DNA of 64,000 nucleotides from Oceanicola sp. 502str15. Its GTDB lineage: Bacteria > Pseudomonadota > Alphaproteobacteria > Rhodobacterales > Rhodobacteraceae. The DNA lies in NCBI RefSeq assembly GCF_024105635.1, contig NZ_WYDQ01000001.1, positions 682,001 through 746,000 on the forward strand. The letters run 5' to 3'. Below, one piece after another: positions 26,948 through 35,613 of this stretch (positions are counted from its first letter, which is position 1; each line of letters opens with the position of its first letter). The position numbers and the translations under genes were made by a program. The notes under the pieces were generated by a model that was not told where the DNA came from, searched no databases, and was given only the letters and a program-made list of their open reading frames with translations.

Positions 26948-27934
26948 ATGAGACCGATCTTGCTGGCAACCTGTGCCACCTTTCTTGCCGCGCCGGCCTT
27001 TGCGCAGGCCACATCCGAGGCCTGCGCGGCCGCCGCAGGGGAGCCGCCGCTGGTGTGGTATTCTTCGCAGGATCCGTCCCGGAACGAGGCCGCCGCAGAG
27101 GCCTTTACCGCCGCCAACCCGGAGATCGAGATCGAGCATTTCCGCCTCTCGACCGGCAAGTTGGCAACGCGCTATGCCACGGAGCGGGACGCGGGCGTCA
27201 TCTACGCCGATGTCATCTCGCTGGCCGATCCGGTGTTCATCGCGCAGGGCAACGCCGATGGGTGGTTTGCTCCGCTCTCCAAGGAGGAGATCCCTGCGCT
27301 GGCCGGGTTCGACGATGCGTGGCTCGAGAACAACGCGGTGACCACGAGCCTGAGCATGTTGGGTTTTGCCTATAACACCGATCAGGCGGGAGACGCTGCG
27401 CCGGTGAGCTGGGAGGACATCCTGAAGCCCGAATACAAGGGCCGGATCATCCTTGGCGATCCGCGCAACGTGCCTTCTTACATGGCGCTTTTCCGCATTC
27501 TGAAGGACAAGCTGGGAGAGGATTATCTCACGCGGCTGGCCGAGCAGGAACCGGTCCTCGTGCCCAGCGTGGTGCCCGCCACCCAGCAGCTTGCTGCCGG
27601 AGAGGTGGCGATCGTGCTGCCCAACGTGATGACCGTGGTGCGGGTGCTCAAGGAGGAGGGTGCGCCGATTGACTTTACGGCCCCCGAGCTGACCACCGGC
27701 AACGAGTTCGAGACGATGATCTCGCAGGGCGCCGACAGCCCGAATGCGGCGGTCTGTTTCCTGTCCTTCCTGCTTTCGGACGAGGGGCAGATTGCCTACA
27801 ACGGGCTCACCAGCGTGTCCCCCAAGCAGGCCTACGACGAGACCGCGCCGATGCCGGGGGATTACGTCGATCCGGATATCGCCTCGATCGGGGATGACGC
27901 GCCGGAAATCGTCAGGCTTCTGAAGCTGGAATAG
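26948..27934 (+). CDS. ABC transporter substrate-binding protein (Fe3+/polyamine type)
   Basis: 328 aa. Signal peptide 1-21 (APAFA). The mature protein reads like the AfuA/FbpA/PotD group: LVWYSSQDPS start, GFAYNTDQ, KPEYKGRIILGDPRN. ATG 26948 follows GGGAGG. First gene of a three-gene transporter unit with the ATPase and a fused permease. This family also carries thiamine, phosphonates and organic acids, so the cargo is open. Confidence 0.85.
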   Translation: MRPILLATCATFLAAPAFAQATSEACAAAAGEPPLVWYSSQDPSRNEAAAEAFTAANPEIEIEHFRLSTGKLATRYATERDAGVIYADVISLADPVFIAQGNADGWFAPLSKEEIPALAGFDDAWLENNAVTTSLSMLGFAYNTDQAGDAAPVSWEDILKPEYKGRIILGDPRNVPSYMALFRILKDKLGEDYLTRLAEQEPVLVPSVVPATQQLAAGEVAIVLPNVMTVVRVLKEEGAPIDFTAPELTTGNEFETMISQGADSPNAAVCFLSFLLSDEGQIAYNGLTSVSPKQAYDETAPMPGDYVDPDIASIGDDAPEIVRLLKLE

Positions 27935-27942
27935 GATCTCAC

Positions 27943-29070
27943 GTGCGGCAGGAAAGCATGGCAGAGGCCACCTCCGGGCTGGCCTTGGAGGTGACTGGCC
28001 TCAGGAAGACATTCCGCCGGTCCGATGGCGGGATGGTCCGGGCGATCGACGATGTGTCGCTGCGGGTCGGGCAGGGGGACTTCGTGGTGCTGCTGGGGCC
28101 GAGCGGCTGCGGCAAGACCACCTTGCTGCGGGCCGTGGCCGGGCTGGAAACGCCCGACGAGGGGCGGATTGCGGTGCCGCGCGGCCCGCTGTTCGACAGT
28201 GCCGCTGGGCTGGATCTGGCCCCGGAGCGGCGTCAGGTGGGCATGGTTTTTCAGAGCTATGCGCTTTGGCCGCACATGACGGTGGCGCGCAATGTGGCTT
28301 ACCCGATGCGGATGCGCGGCGTGGCGAAAGGCGAGCGGGACCGGCGGGTTTCGGAGATCCTTCAGAAGATGCATATCGGCGATCTTGGGCCGAGCTATCC
28401 TTCAGCCATCAGCGGGGGGCAGCAGCAGCGCGTTGCACTGGCGCGGGCACTGGTGTGCGGCGATCCGTTGATCCTGTTCGACGAGCCGCTTTCGAACGTC
28501 GATGCCAAGGTGCGCGAGCACCTGCGGCTGGAGATCCTGACGATGCAGCGCGAGTTCGGCTTTACCGCGCTTTACGTCACCCATGATCAGGAAGAGGCGA
28601 TGGCCCTGGCCAGCCACATTGCCGTGGTCGATGCCGGGCAGGTGGTGCAATACGGCGTTCCCGAAGAGATTTATGCGCAGCCGGCCACCTTGGATGTGGC
28701 GCGTTTCATCGGCACCGCCAACGAGCTGCCGGTGGAAATCGGCGAGGGCGGCGCGCTGACAACGCCGGCCGGGCAGGTGAGGGTTGCGGCGCCGCCGCCC
28801 GGAGGCGGTGGCAGGGATGCGATCCTGCTGAGCCGCCCCGAGCAGTGGCGCATCATGCCCCGTGGCGCGGAGGGGCTGCATGGGCGGGTGGTGTCTTCGG
28901 CCTTTCTGGGGCCGGTGATGGAACATGTGGTGCAGCTTGAAACCGCGGGTCCCGAGGTGCTGACCTTGCTGATCCGCGGCGGGGCAGTCACGCGGTTTGC
29001 TGTGGGCACCGAGGTGAGTTGCCTGATCGAGCCGGACGGGCCGATGCTGTTTGCGGCAGAGCCTGCATGA
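27943..29070 (+). CDS. ABC transporter ATP-binding protein (FbpC/PotA-like)
   Basis: 375 aa. Walker A GPSGCGKTT, signature SGGQQQRVALARAL, Walker B ILFDEP and THDQEEAM H-loop in the first 240 residues, then a TOBE-type C-terminal domain. I take GTG 27943 (AGGA at 6 nt); ATG 27958 is the alternative. Powers uptake with the neighbouring binding protein and permease. Its stop overlaps the permease start by 4 nt. Confidence 0.9.
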   Translation: MRQESMAEATSGLALEVTGLRKTFRRSDGGMVRAIDDVSLRVGQGDFVVLLGPSGCGKTTLLRAVAGLETPDEGRIAVPRGPLFDSAAGLDLAPERRQVGMVFQSYALWPHMTVARNVAYPMRMRGVAKGERDRRVSEILQKMHIGDLGPSYPSAISGGQQQRVALARALVCGDPLILFDEPLSNVDAKVREHLRLEILTMQREFGFTALYVTHDQEEAMALASHIAVVDAGQVVQYGVPEEIYAQPATLDVARFIGTANELPVEIGEGGALTTPAGQVRVAAPPPGGGGRDAILLSRPEQWRIMPRGAEGLHGRVVSSAFLGPVMEHVVQLETAGPEVLTLLIRGGAVTRFAVGTEVSCLIEPDGPMLFAAEPA

Positions 29071-30773
29071 CGGGCGCGGCCAGCACTGCCGCCCCTCGCA
29101 GGCGCTGGCACGGCGGCTTTACGCTGTTTGCCGGGCTGCTGTCGCTGACCATTGCGGCGATGATCCTCTATCCGCTGATAAATGTCTTCCTGACGACCTT
29201 CTTTCCGGGCGGGCGGTTTGCGGTGGAGGCGTTTCAGGCGGTGGCGGAGTCGGGGCTGGGCAGCTTGCTGGCGAATACGCTGCTGGCGGTTGGGACGGCC
29301 TCGGTGCTGGCGGTGTTCATCGGCAGCCTTTTTGCATGGCTCACGGAGCGCGGCGACCTTGGTCTGAACACGCTCGGCGCGGCGTTGCCGGTGTTGCCGC
29401 TGATGGTGCCACCGATTGCTGGTGCCATCGGCTGGGTGCTGCTGGCGGCGCCCCGGTCTGGGTTTGTGAACGCGTGGACGGCGGCGCTTCTGGAGCGCTT
29501 CGGCATGACGATGGAGGTGCCGATCATCGACATCTTTTCGATGAAGGGGCTGATCTTCGTTTATGTCATCTATCTGGTGCCGCATGTTTTTCTGACCGTC
29601 ACTGCGGCGCTGCGCAATCTCGACCCCTCGCTGGAAGAGGCGGCGCGGGTTAGCGGGGCGGGGGCCTTCGCCACGCTCCGGACGGTGACGCTTCCGGCGG
29701 TGCTGCCGCAGGTGATCGCCGGGGGTATCCTCGCGTTGATCACCGGGCTGGCGCTTTTTTCGGTGCCGCTTGTGGTGGGCGGGCAGGCCGGGATCGAGGT
29801 GCTTTCGGTGCGGATCGTGCATCTGATGACGGTCTCCTATCCGCCGCGCACCGGGGAGGCGCTTATCCTCGGCATGGTCATCCTGGCTGCCATTGGCCTG
29901 TGCTGGTGGGTGCAGCGCCGGGTGCTGGCGCGGGGTGCCTTTGCGACCATCGCCGGAAAGGGCCAGCGGGTCGCGCGGGTGCGGCTTGGCGTGCTGCGCT
30001 GGCCGGCGCGGATCATGGTGGGGCTTTACGTGCTGATCGCCTCGGTCCTGCCGGTGGGGGCGCTGATCCTTGTCAGCCTGCAGGCCTTCTGGACCCCGAA
30101 GGTGATCTGGGCGCGGCTGGATCTCGACAATTACCGCGACCTCTTCGACAGCAGCTTTGTCACCGATGGGTTGCGCAACAGCCTTGCGCTTGGCATCGCA
30201 GGGGCGACGGTGGGCATGTTCATCGCGGCGGTCATTGTCTACTGGGTCGACCGCAACCGGGGCAGGCGGCGGGCGGCGCTGGTGGATGGCGTGACCAAGC
30301 TGCCGGCGGCGCTTTCGCATCTGGTGATCGGGATCGCCTTCATCGCCGCCTATGCGGGAGCACCCTTTTACCTGCATGGCACGCTGGCGATCCTGTTCAT
30401 GGCCTATATCGTGCTCTACACGCCGCAGAGCACCTTCACCAGCAATGCCGCGCTTGTGCAGGTTGGCCCGAGCCTGATTGAAGCCTCGCTGGTGGCCGGG
30501 GCCGGGCTGGGGCGCAGCTTTTTCAACGTGACGCTGCCGCTGATGACGCCGGGGCTGATGGCGGGCTGGACCATGCTGTTCGTGTTGATCGCGGGCGACA
30601 TCACCGCCTCGTCGATGCTGGCGGGCAGCCGGAATCCGGTAGCGGGTTTCGTGATCCTCGATTTGTGGACCAACGGGTCTTTCCCGCCGCTGGCGGCCTT
30701 CGCCACGGTGGTCACCTTTTCGATGATGGCGATCGTGCTGCTTTCGATCGTGTTGACACGGCGCTCCAGATAG
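29067..30773 (+). CDS. ABC transporter permease, fused double domain (FbpB-like)
   Basis: 568 aa with about twelve hydrophobic segments: two copies of the permease domain in one chain, as in FbpB and ThiP. Each half has its EAA-type coupling loop, EEAARVSGAGAFATLRTVTLP in two parts and EASLVAGAGLGRSFFNVTLP, which contacts the ATPase. ATG 29067 overlaps the ATPase stop (ATGA). Completes the transporter. Confidence 0.9.
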   Translation: MTGAASTAAPRRRWHGGFTLFAGLLSLTIAAMILYPLINVFLTTFFPGGRFAVEAFQAVAESGLGSLLANTLLAVGTASVLAVFIGSLFAWLTERGDLGLNTLGAALPVLPLMVPPIAGAIGWVLLAAPRSGFVNAWTAALLERFGMTMEVPIIDIFSMKGLIFVYVIYLVPHVFLTVTAALRNLDPSLEEAARVSGAGAFATLRTVTLPAVLPQVIAGGILALITGLALFSVPLVVGGQAGIEVLSVRIVHLMTVSYPPRTGEALILGMVILAAIGLCWWVQRRVLARGAFATIAGKGQRVARVRLGVLRWPARIMVGLYVLIASVLPVGALILVSLQAFWTPKVIWARLDLDNYRDLFDSSFVTDGLRNSLALGIAGATVGMFIAAVIVYWVDRNRGRRRAALVDGVTKLPAALSHLVIGIAFIAAYAGAPFYLHGTLAILFMAYIVLYTPQSTFTSNAALVQVGPSLIEASLVAGAGLGRSFFNVTLPLMTPGLMAGWTMLFVLIAGDITASSMLAGSRNPVAGFVILDLWTNGSFPPLAAFATVVTFSMMAIVLLSIVLTRRSR

Positions 30774-30803
30774 AAAAGGCGCGCGGGGGTGAGCCCGCGC
30801 GCC
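30774..30803 (-). terminator. Terminator of the LysR gene
   Basis: GGCGCGCGGG (30778-30787) and CCCGCGCGCC (30794-30803) form a perfect 10-bp stem with a six-base loop; on the minus strand TTTT follows. It also sits just past the convergent permease stop. Confidence 0.75.
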
Positions 30804-30830
30804 CTGAGCGCTCCGCCCGCTGCGTGGCGA

Positions 30831-31781
30831 CTATTCGCCAGCGGCGAGGGCGAGCGGGGCCTGCTGATCGAAGTAGGACTGGCGCTTGAAGCTTTCCACC
30901 ATGAAGTCGATGAAGGTGCGGACCTTCTTGCACTGGCTGCGGCTGGGCATGAAGACCGCGTAGATGCCGTGGTTGAAGTCGTCGACCGTGACTTCGAAGT
31001 CGGTGAGGATCTCTACCAGCCGCCCGCTGCGGAGGTCTTCGCGCACCGACCAGTCGGTCATATGGCCGATGCCGACATGGCTTCGCAGCGAGCGCCGGAT
31101 CATCGAGCCGTTGTCGGTGGTGAGTTGGCCCTCGGGTTCGATGACGTATTCCTCGCCGCCCGGATCGCGGAAGCGCCAGACCACCGGGTTGGCATCCATC
31201 TTGCAGACGATGCAGTTGTGCGCCTTCAACTCTTCGGGCGTGGTCGGCTCGCCGTGCATGGCAAGATACTCGGGGCTGGCGACGATAACGCGGCGCGAGT
31301 CGGCCAGCTTGCGGGCGATCAGCATGGAATCCTGAAGAACGCCGGTTCTGATGTCGACGTCGATGCCGTGCTTAAGCATGTCGATGTTATGCTCGTTGGT
31401 CATGGAAATGGAGACCGAGATTTCGGGATTTTCCTTGAGGAATAGCGGGATCAGCGGGGCCACGCAAATGTTGCCGATGGCCACGCGGGAGTGGACCTTG
31501 AGCATGCCCTTCGGCTCGGAATGCACGCCCTTGGCGTAGGCGGTGGCCTCTTCGAGATCGGCGAGAATCCGTTCGACCTTGGGCAGATAGGCCTCCCCGG
31601 CCTCGGTCAGACCGAGCTTGCGGCTGGTCTTGGCCAGTAGGTTAAAGCCGAGTTGCCGCTCGAGGCTGTCGATGCTGCGCGACACCGTTGCGGGCGATAT
31701 GCCCAGTTCGCGCGCCGCCGCCGACAGGCTGCCGACTCGAACCGCTTCTGCGAAATGACGCAGGCTGTGCAATGTATCCAT
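30831..31781 (-). CDS. LysR-family transcriptional regulator
   Basis: 316 aa. Winged helix-turn-helix at about 1-60 (RVGSLSAAARELGISPATVSRSIDSLE) and a periplasmic-binding-protein-like effector domain. Not adjacent to one obvious target: it lies between the ABC transporter (convergent) and the MaoC/thiolase operon (divergent). A 20-bp dyad 98 bp upstream of its start is a candidate binding site. Could sense a pathway intermediate; direct evidence absent. Confidence 0.9.
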   Translation of the reverse strand: MDTLHSLRHFAEAVRVGSLSAAARELGISPATVSRSIDSLERQLGFNLLAKTSRKLGLTEAGEAYLPKVERILADLEEATAYAKGVHSEPKGMLKVHSRVAIGNICVAPLIPLFLKENPEISVSISMTNEHNIDMLKHGIDVDIRTGVLQDSMLIARKLADSRRVIVASPEYLAMHGEPTTPEELKAHNCIVCKMDANPVVWRFRDPGGEEYVIEPEGQLTTDNGSMIRRSLRSHVGIGHMTDWSVREDLRSGRLVEILTDFEVTVDDFNHGIYAVFMPSRSQCKKVRTFIDFMVESFKRQSYFDQQAPLALAAGE

Positions 31782-31878
31782 GTCTTCCTCCCTGGTCAGG
31801 CGGTGACGATCAGGGAGCCTGTTTCACCTGTCTCTCCCCAAGACAATTCGGTGAAGCCGCCCCCGCGCACCGCGCTTC

Positions 31879-31898
31879 AGAAAACCGATGAGTTTTCT
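31879..31898. promoter_or_regulatory. 20-bp perfect dyad, candidate LysR operator
   Basis: AGAAAAC (31879-31885), six bases, GTTTTCT (31892-31898). It is unlike the 17-bp island dyad, and lies in the LysR/MaoC divergent region, the usual place for a LysR site. Confidence 0.5.
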
Positions 31899-32034
31899 AT
31901 CAGAACCTATGGTTTTGCAAGTTACTCCTTATTACTCAAAAAGCAAGCGCGCATCTTGACTGCCTACGTTTCGGGCCTGCGTGGAAGGGCGTTTCGGGCC
32001 GCCGGGACAGCACGATTGGCCAGGCGGCGGGGCA

Positions 32035-32051
32035 CGTAATGCTGCGTTGCG
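32035..32051. promoter_or_regulatory. Island operator-like dyad 5
   Basis: CGTAATG-CTG-CGTTGCG; nearly the same as the site at 47373. It lies 196 bp before the MaoC gene start. Confidence 0.6.
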
Positions 32052-32246
32052 CAGTGCGATCTTTCTGCCGGGGGGGCAAAGTGTATCCTCGGACGAGAGA
32101 AAGATTTGGGCAGCGATGTCTGCCGGTCCGACCTTTCCGAAGGCTTCGATCTGGCTCGGTGAGCCCGGCAACCGCGTGTTTCCGGGGCCGGGCGATGCTT
32201 GTCTGAAGGTCCGCGCCGGAGCTGCGGAAAGAGGGAGCCCTTGGCT

Positions 32247-32717
32247 ATGGCGAGAGAATTCAGCGATCCGGTGGAGAAGGTCTTCGAGGACTTCCAGCAG
32301 GGCGACGTTGTGACGACGCGGCGGCGCACGGTCGAGATGAGCGACATCCTCAACTTCGCCGCGCTGACCGGCGATTTCTACCCGCTCCATATTGACGCCG
32401 TCTCCTGTGCGGAGGGGCGCTTCAAGTCGCGGGTCGCGCACGGGCCGCTGACCTTTTCGTTGGCCGTCGGGCTGGTGGGGATGACCGGCTACTACGGCGA
32501 CGCGATCGTGGCGCTGAAGGAGATTTCCGAGCTTCGCGCGACCGCCCCGGTGCTGCCGGGCGACACCTTGCATGTGCGTGCGGTGGTGGAGCTGGCCGAT
32601 GGAAGCAAGAGCGACAAGGCGGGGCTGATCGCGGTTCGCTACGCCGTCATCAACCAACGCGACGAGCAGGTCATGAGCTTTTTGCAGACCATGCTCGCCA
32701 AGAAGAAAACTGCCTGA
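32247..32717 (+). CDS. MaoC-like enoyl-CoA hydratase
   Basis: 156 aa single hotdog domain. DFYPLHIDAVSC is the hydratase motif (Asp and His of the R-specific hydratases). ATG 32247 (GAGGGAG upstream) chosen over the frame start at 32199. It leads an operon with an Ltp2-like protein, a DUF35 protein, a thiolase, a crotonase and an acyl-CoA dehydrogenase (32247-37592). MaoC, DUF35 and Ltp2 partners form the hydratase-aldolase complex of steroid side-chain breakdown, so the same set here suggests an analogous step. Confidence 0.85.
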   Translation: MAREFSDPVEKVFEDFQQGDVVTTRRRTVEMSDILNFAALTGDFYPLHIDAVSCAEGRFKSRVAHGPLTFSLAVGLVGMTGYYGDAIVALKEISELRATAPVLPGDTLHVRAVVELADGSKSDKAGLIAVRYAVINQRDEQVMSFLQTMLAKKKTA

Positions 32718-32731
32718 GGAGACAGCCAAAT

Positions 32732-33967
32732 ATGAGTACCGAGACATTGCCCAAGCTCTCCACCGACAAGCGTTCGCCGAACGATCCGGTGTTTGTCGGG
32801 GTCGGAGAAATCCCGTCCGGGCGTTACCCGGATCGCTCGTTTATCGGTGATCTGACCGAAGTGGCGCATCGTGCCATCAAGGACGCCGGGATGACGCGGG
32901 ACGATATCGACACCATCCTGCTGATCCCCTGTCTGCATTCCTTTGCCGATCAGGCCGATCTGATCTTTTCGCGGATGGTCGAGGAGTTGGGGCTTTCGCG
33001 CAAGGCGAAGGCGAGCATGATGGCCCATTCCGGCGGCTCGACCAGCGACAACGCGGTGCGGATCGCCTCGGGGCTGATCGCATCGGGACATGCGCGCAAC
33101 GTGCTGGTGCTTCAAGCGGAGCGCTGGGGGTCGGCCGATCTGACCGAGATGGTGACGATGCTCACGCTCAACGGCATTCCGCAGGAGTGGGAGCAGCCCT
33201 CGGGGATCACCTTCAACGCCATCGGCGCGATGATCCACCAGCGTTACATGGAGGTCTCGGGGTCGACGCCGGAGGACATGGCTTCGGTTTGCGTGACCCT
33301 GCGCGACTGGGCGAATCTGAACCCCAACGCGATGTATCGAGACCGCAAGCTGACGATCGAGGAGATCATCGCTTCCAAGATGGTTTGCGATCCGCTGCAC
33401 GCCAAGGAGTGCCCGATGCTCGCCGATGGCGGCGCGGCCTTCGTGATGACCACCGCCGAGAATGCCGCCAAGCACAGCGACAGCTGGGTGCGGATCAATG
33501 CCTCGGGCGGCTGTGTGAGCCATTACAGCCTCGGGCAGGAAGTCGACGCGGCCACGCTGGGTTGGAAGGTGGCGGCAGACCGCGCCTACACCCATGCCGA
33601 CTGGGGGCCAGAAGAAGCCGATTTCGCCCAGATCTACGACAGCTATGCCGCGGTGACGACGATCGGGCTCGAGGGCTTGGGCCTTGTGCCGCCGGGCGAG
33701 GGGGCACGGTTTTGCCGGGCCGGTCATGCCTCACCAGGGGGCAAGCTGCCGATCAACACCAACGGCGGGCTGCTCTCGGCCGGTCATACCGGCGTGGGCG
33801 GCGGGATGGCGCTGCTGGTCGAAGGCATCCGTCAGTTGCTGCATCGCGCCGATGCGCCGCGACAGGTCGAGAACGCCCGCCGGGGCATCATCGGCGGATC
33901 GGGCGGCAGCTACATGGACGCCCAGGTGCTTCTGCTGGAGCGGATCGAGAAGGGAGAGATTCAATGA
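32732..33967 (+). CDS. SCP2-thiolase-like protein lacking the thiolase Cys (Ltp2-like aldolase)
   Basis: 411 aa thiolase fold. The region that in real thiolases holds the nucleophilic Cys (NACASGSS in the neighbour at 34426) reads AHSGGSTSDN here, with no cysteine. DSYAAVTTIGLEGLG and the NTNGGLLSAGHTG loop match the SCP2-thiolase/lipid-transfer branch, where Ltp2 acts as a retro-aldolase. Its stop overlaps the DUF35 gene by 4 nt, the usual Ltp2 partner. I call it an aldolase candidate; activity is inference. Confidence 0.8.
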   Translation: MSTETLPKLSTDKRSPNDPVFVGVGEIPSGRYPDRSFIGDLTEVAHRAIKDAGMTRDDIDTILLIPCLHSFADQADLIFSRMVEELGLSRKAKASMMAHSGGSTSDNAVRIASGLIASGHARNVLVLQAERWGSADLTEMVTMLTLNGIPQEWEQPSGITFNAIGAMIHQRYMEVSGSTPEDMASVCVTLRDWANLNPNAMYRDRKLTIEEIIASKMVCDPLHAKECPMLADGGAAFVMTTAENAAKHSDSWVRINASGGCVSHYSLGQEVDAATLGWKVAADRAYTHADWGPEEADFAQIYDSYAAVTTIGLEGLGLVPPGEGARFCRAGHASPGGKLPINTNGGLLSAGHTGVGGGMALLVEGIRQLLHRADAPRQVENARRGIIGGSGGSYMDAQVLLLERIEKGEIQ

Positions 33968-34365
33968 GCGCTATCGTCGAGGGATTTCGCGAGGGACTGA
34001 GCAAGGGAGAGCTGCGCATTCAGACCTGCCAGGCCTGCGGAACGCATATGATGTATCCCCGTCACCGCTGCATTTCCTGCGGCTCAGATGATCTTGGGTG
34101 GACGGTATCGAGCGGCAAGGGTGTGCTGCACACCTTCACCATCGTGCGCGCCGTGCCGCCCGCCGGTTTCGAGGACGAGCTGCCCTATGGGCTTGGCGTG
34201 GTGAAACTGGAGGAAGGCGTGCAGCTGATGGGCCGTTTGGCGCCGGATGCCGCGACAGGAGACTGGGACAAATACGCCTGCGATGCGCCGGTGGAATTTG
34301 CGCCCGAGCCCCCCGCGGGCGGCAAGGAACGTCCGGTCGCATGGTTCGCCCTTGCCGATACGTGA
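33964..34365 (+). CDS. DUF35 OB-fold protein with Zn ribbon
   Basis: 133 aa. N-terminal rubredoxin-like zinc ribbon CQACGTHMMYPRHRCISCGS (four Cys in two C-x-x-C pairs) and a C-terminal OB fold, the ChsH2-type DUF35 layout. ATG 33964 lies in the stop of the Ltp2-like gene. DUF35 proteins hold the acyl-CoA for SCP2-thiolases and Ltp2-type aldolases, so the two probably form one complex. Confidence 0.88.
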   Translation: MSAIVEGFREGLSKGELRIQTCQACGTHMMYPRHRCISCGSDDLGWTVSSGKGVLHTFTIVRAVPPAGFEDELPYGLGVVKLEEGVQLMGRLAPDAATGDWDKYACDAPVEFAPEPPAGGKERPVAWFALADT

Positions 34366-34425
34366 ACACCCCATGCGTCCGGGGCGGCCCGGCCGCCGCG
34401 GGCCCATGACAGAGGAGAGGCAGCA

Positions 34426-35601
34426 ATGCGCGAGATAATCATCGCAGGCACCGGCATGACCCGGTTCGGCAAGACGCCGGGCCTTGGCTTGCGGAAGCTG
34501 GCGACAGCTTCTGCCGGCGAGGCGTTGAAGGACGCCGGGTTGGAGGTGTCGGATATCGACCGGATCTACTTCGGCAATGCGGCGGGCGCGACCGTGACGC
34601 GGCAGGACATGGTGCGTGGTCAGGTGGCGTTCCGGCATGATCCGCTGAACGCGGTGCCGGTGATCAATGTCGAGAATGCCTGCGCCTCGGGCAGCAGCGC
34701 GGTGATGCTGGGGATCGAGGCGATCCGGGCGGGCTCGGCGGATGTGGTTCTGGCGCTTGGCGCGGAGCAGCTTTCGCACGAGATCCGCGAGCGCTCGGTG
34801 CAGGCGTTGCGTGGGTCGATGGACATTGCGGAGATCGGCGAGGAAGACGCCGCCACATCGGCGCCGGGACAATCGGCACTGATGGAGTGCTACGCCGAGG
34901 AAGGCCGCGACTACATGGCCGAATACGGCGCAACGGCGGAGGATTTTGCCCGGGTTGCGGTGAAGAACCGCCGCCATGGCGAGTTGAACCCGAGGGCGCA
35001 TTTCCAGACTTCGCAGAGCATGGAGGATGTGCTTGGCGCGCGCGCCATTGCGCCGCCGCTGACGCTGTCTATGTGCTCGCCGATCACCGATGGCTCGGCC
35101 GCGCTCGTGCTGTGTTCGGCCGAATTTGCCAAGGCGCGCGGGATTGCCGGGATCAGGGTGCTGGCGAGCCATATCGCGCCCGGACGCGGGCAGGGATCCA
35201 GCCCGCTGGGCGATGCGACACGGCTTGCCTATGAGACCGCCGGGCTGGGGCCGGACGACATGCAGCTTGTCGAGTTGCATGACGCCGCCGCCCCTGCGGA
35301 GCTGATCCAATATGAGGATCTCCAGCTTTGTGGTCCGGGTGAGGGCATCCGGCTGATCCGCGACGGTGCCACGCAGCTTGGCGCGCGCTGCCCGGTCAAC
35401 CTCAGCGGCGGGCTGATGAGCCGGGGGCATCCGCTGGGCGCCACCGGATGCGCGCAGCTCTTCGAGATCTGCGAGCACCTGCGGGACCGGGCTGGCGGGC
35501 GGCAGGTGGAGGGCGCGCGCGTGGGGCTGGCGGCCAATGCCGGCGGCTGGATTGGCGGCACCTATGCGGTGGGCGTTTCGACAATTCTGGCAGCGGGTTA
35601 G
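34426..35601 (+). CDS. Thiolase (SCP-x type acetyl-CoA acetyltransferase)
   Basis: 391 aa. The nucleophile is in NACASGSS (about residue 87), the second-half MSRGHPLGATGCAQ holds the general base His and the C-terminal Cys lies in the same loop. Unlike the gene at 32732 it is a complete thiolase. It would cleave the 3-keto-acyl-CoA made by the hydratase, dehydrogenase and crotonase of this operon. ATG 34426 with GAGAGG upstream. Confidence 0.88.
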   Translation: MREIIIAGTGMTRFGKTPGLGLRKLATASAGEALKDAGLEVSDIDRIYFGNAAGATVTRQDMVRGQVAFRHDPLNAVPVINVENACASGSSAVMLGIEAIRAGSADVVLALGAEQLSHEIRERSVQALRGSMDIAEIGEEDAATSAPGQSALMECYAEEGRDYMAEYGATAEDFARVAVKNRRHGELNPRAHFQTSQSMEDVLGARAIAPPLTLSMCSPITDGSAALVLCSAEFAKARGIAGIRVLASHIAPGRGQGSSPLGDATRLAYETAGLGPDDMQLVELHDAAAPAELIQYEDLQLCGPGEGIRLIRDGATQLGARCPVNLSGGLMSRGHPLGATGCAQLFEICEHLRDRAGGRQVEGARVGLAANAGGWIGGTYAVGVSTILAAG

Positions 35602-35613
35602 CGGGGCAGGGCG

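Larger units (their letters stand above)
31782..32246. other. Divergent promoter region of the LysR gene and the MaoC operon
   Basis: 465 bp without a gene. The part 31880-31945 is AT-rich and holds two dyads, AGAAAAC-N6-GTTTTCT and AACC-TAT-GGTT (31904-31914). The part near 32040 holds an island dyad. The remainder shows nothing I can name. Confidence 0.5.

Noticed and set aside
32732..33967. Calling this gene a normal thiolase
   Set aside because: No cysteine in the nucleophile loop; Ltp2-like role fits better.
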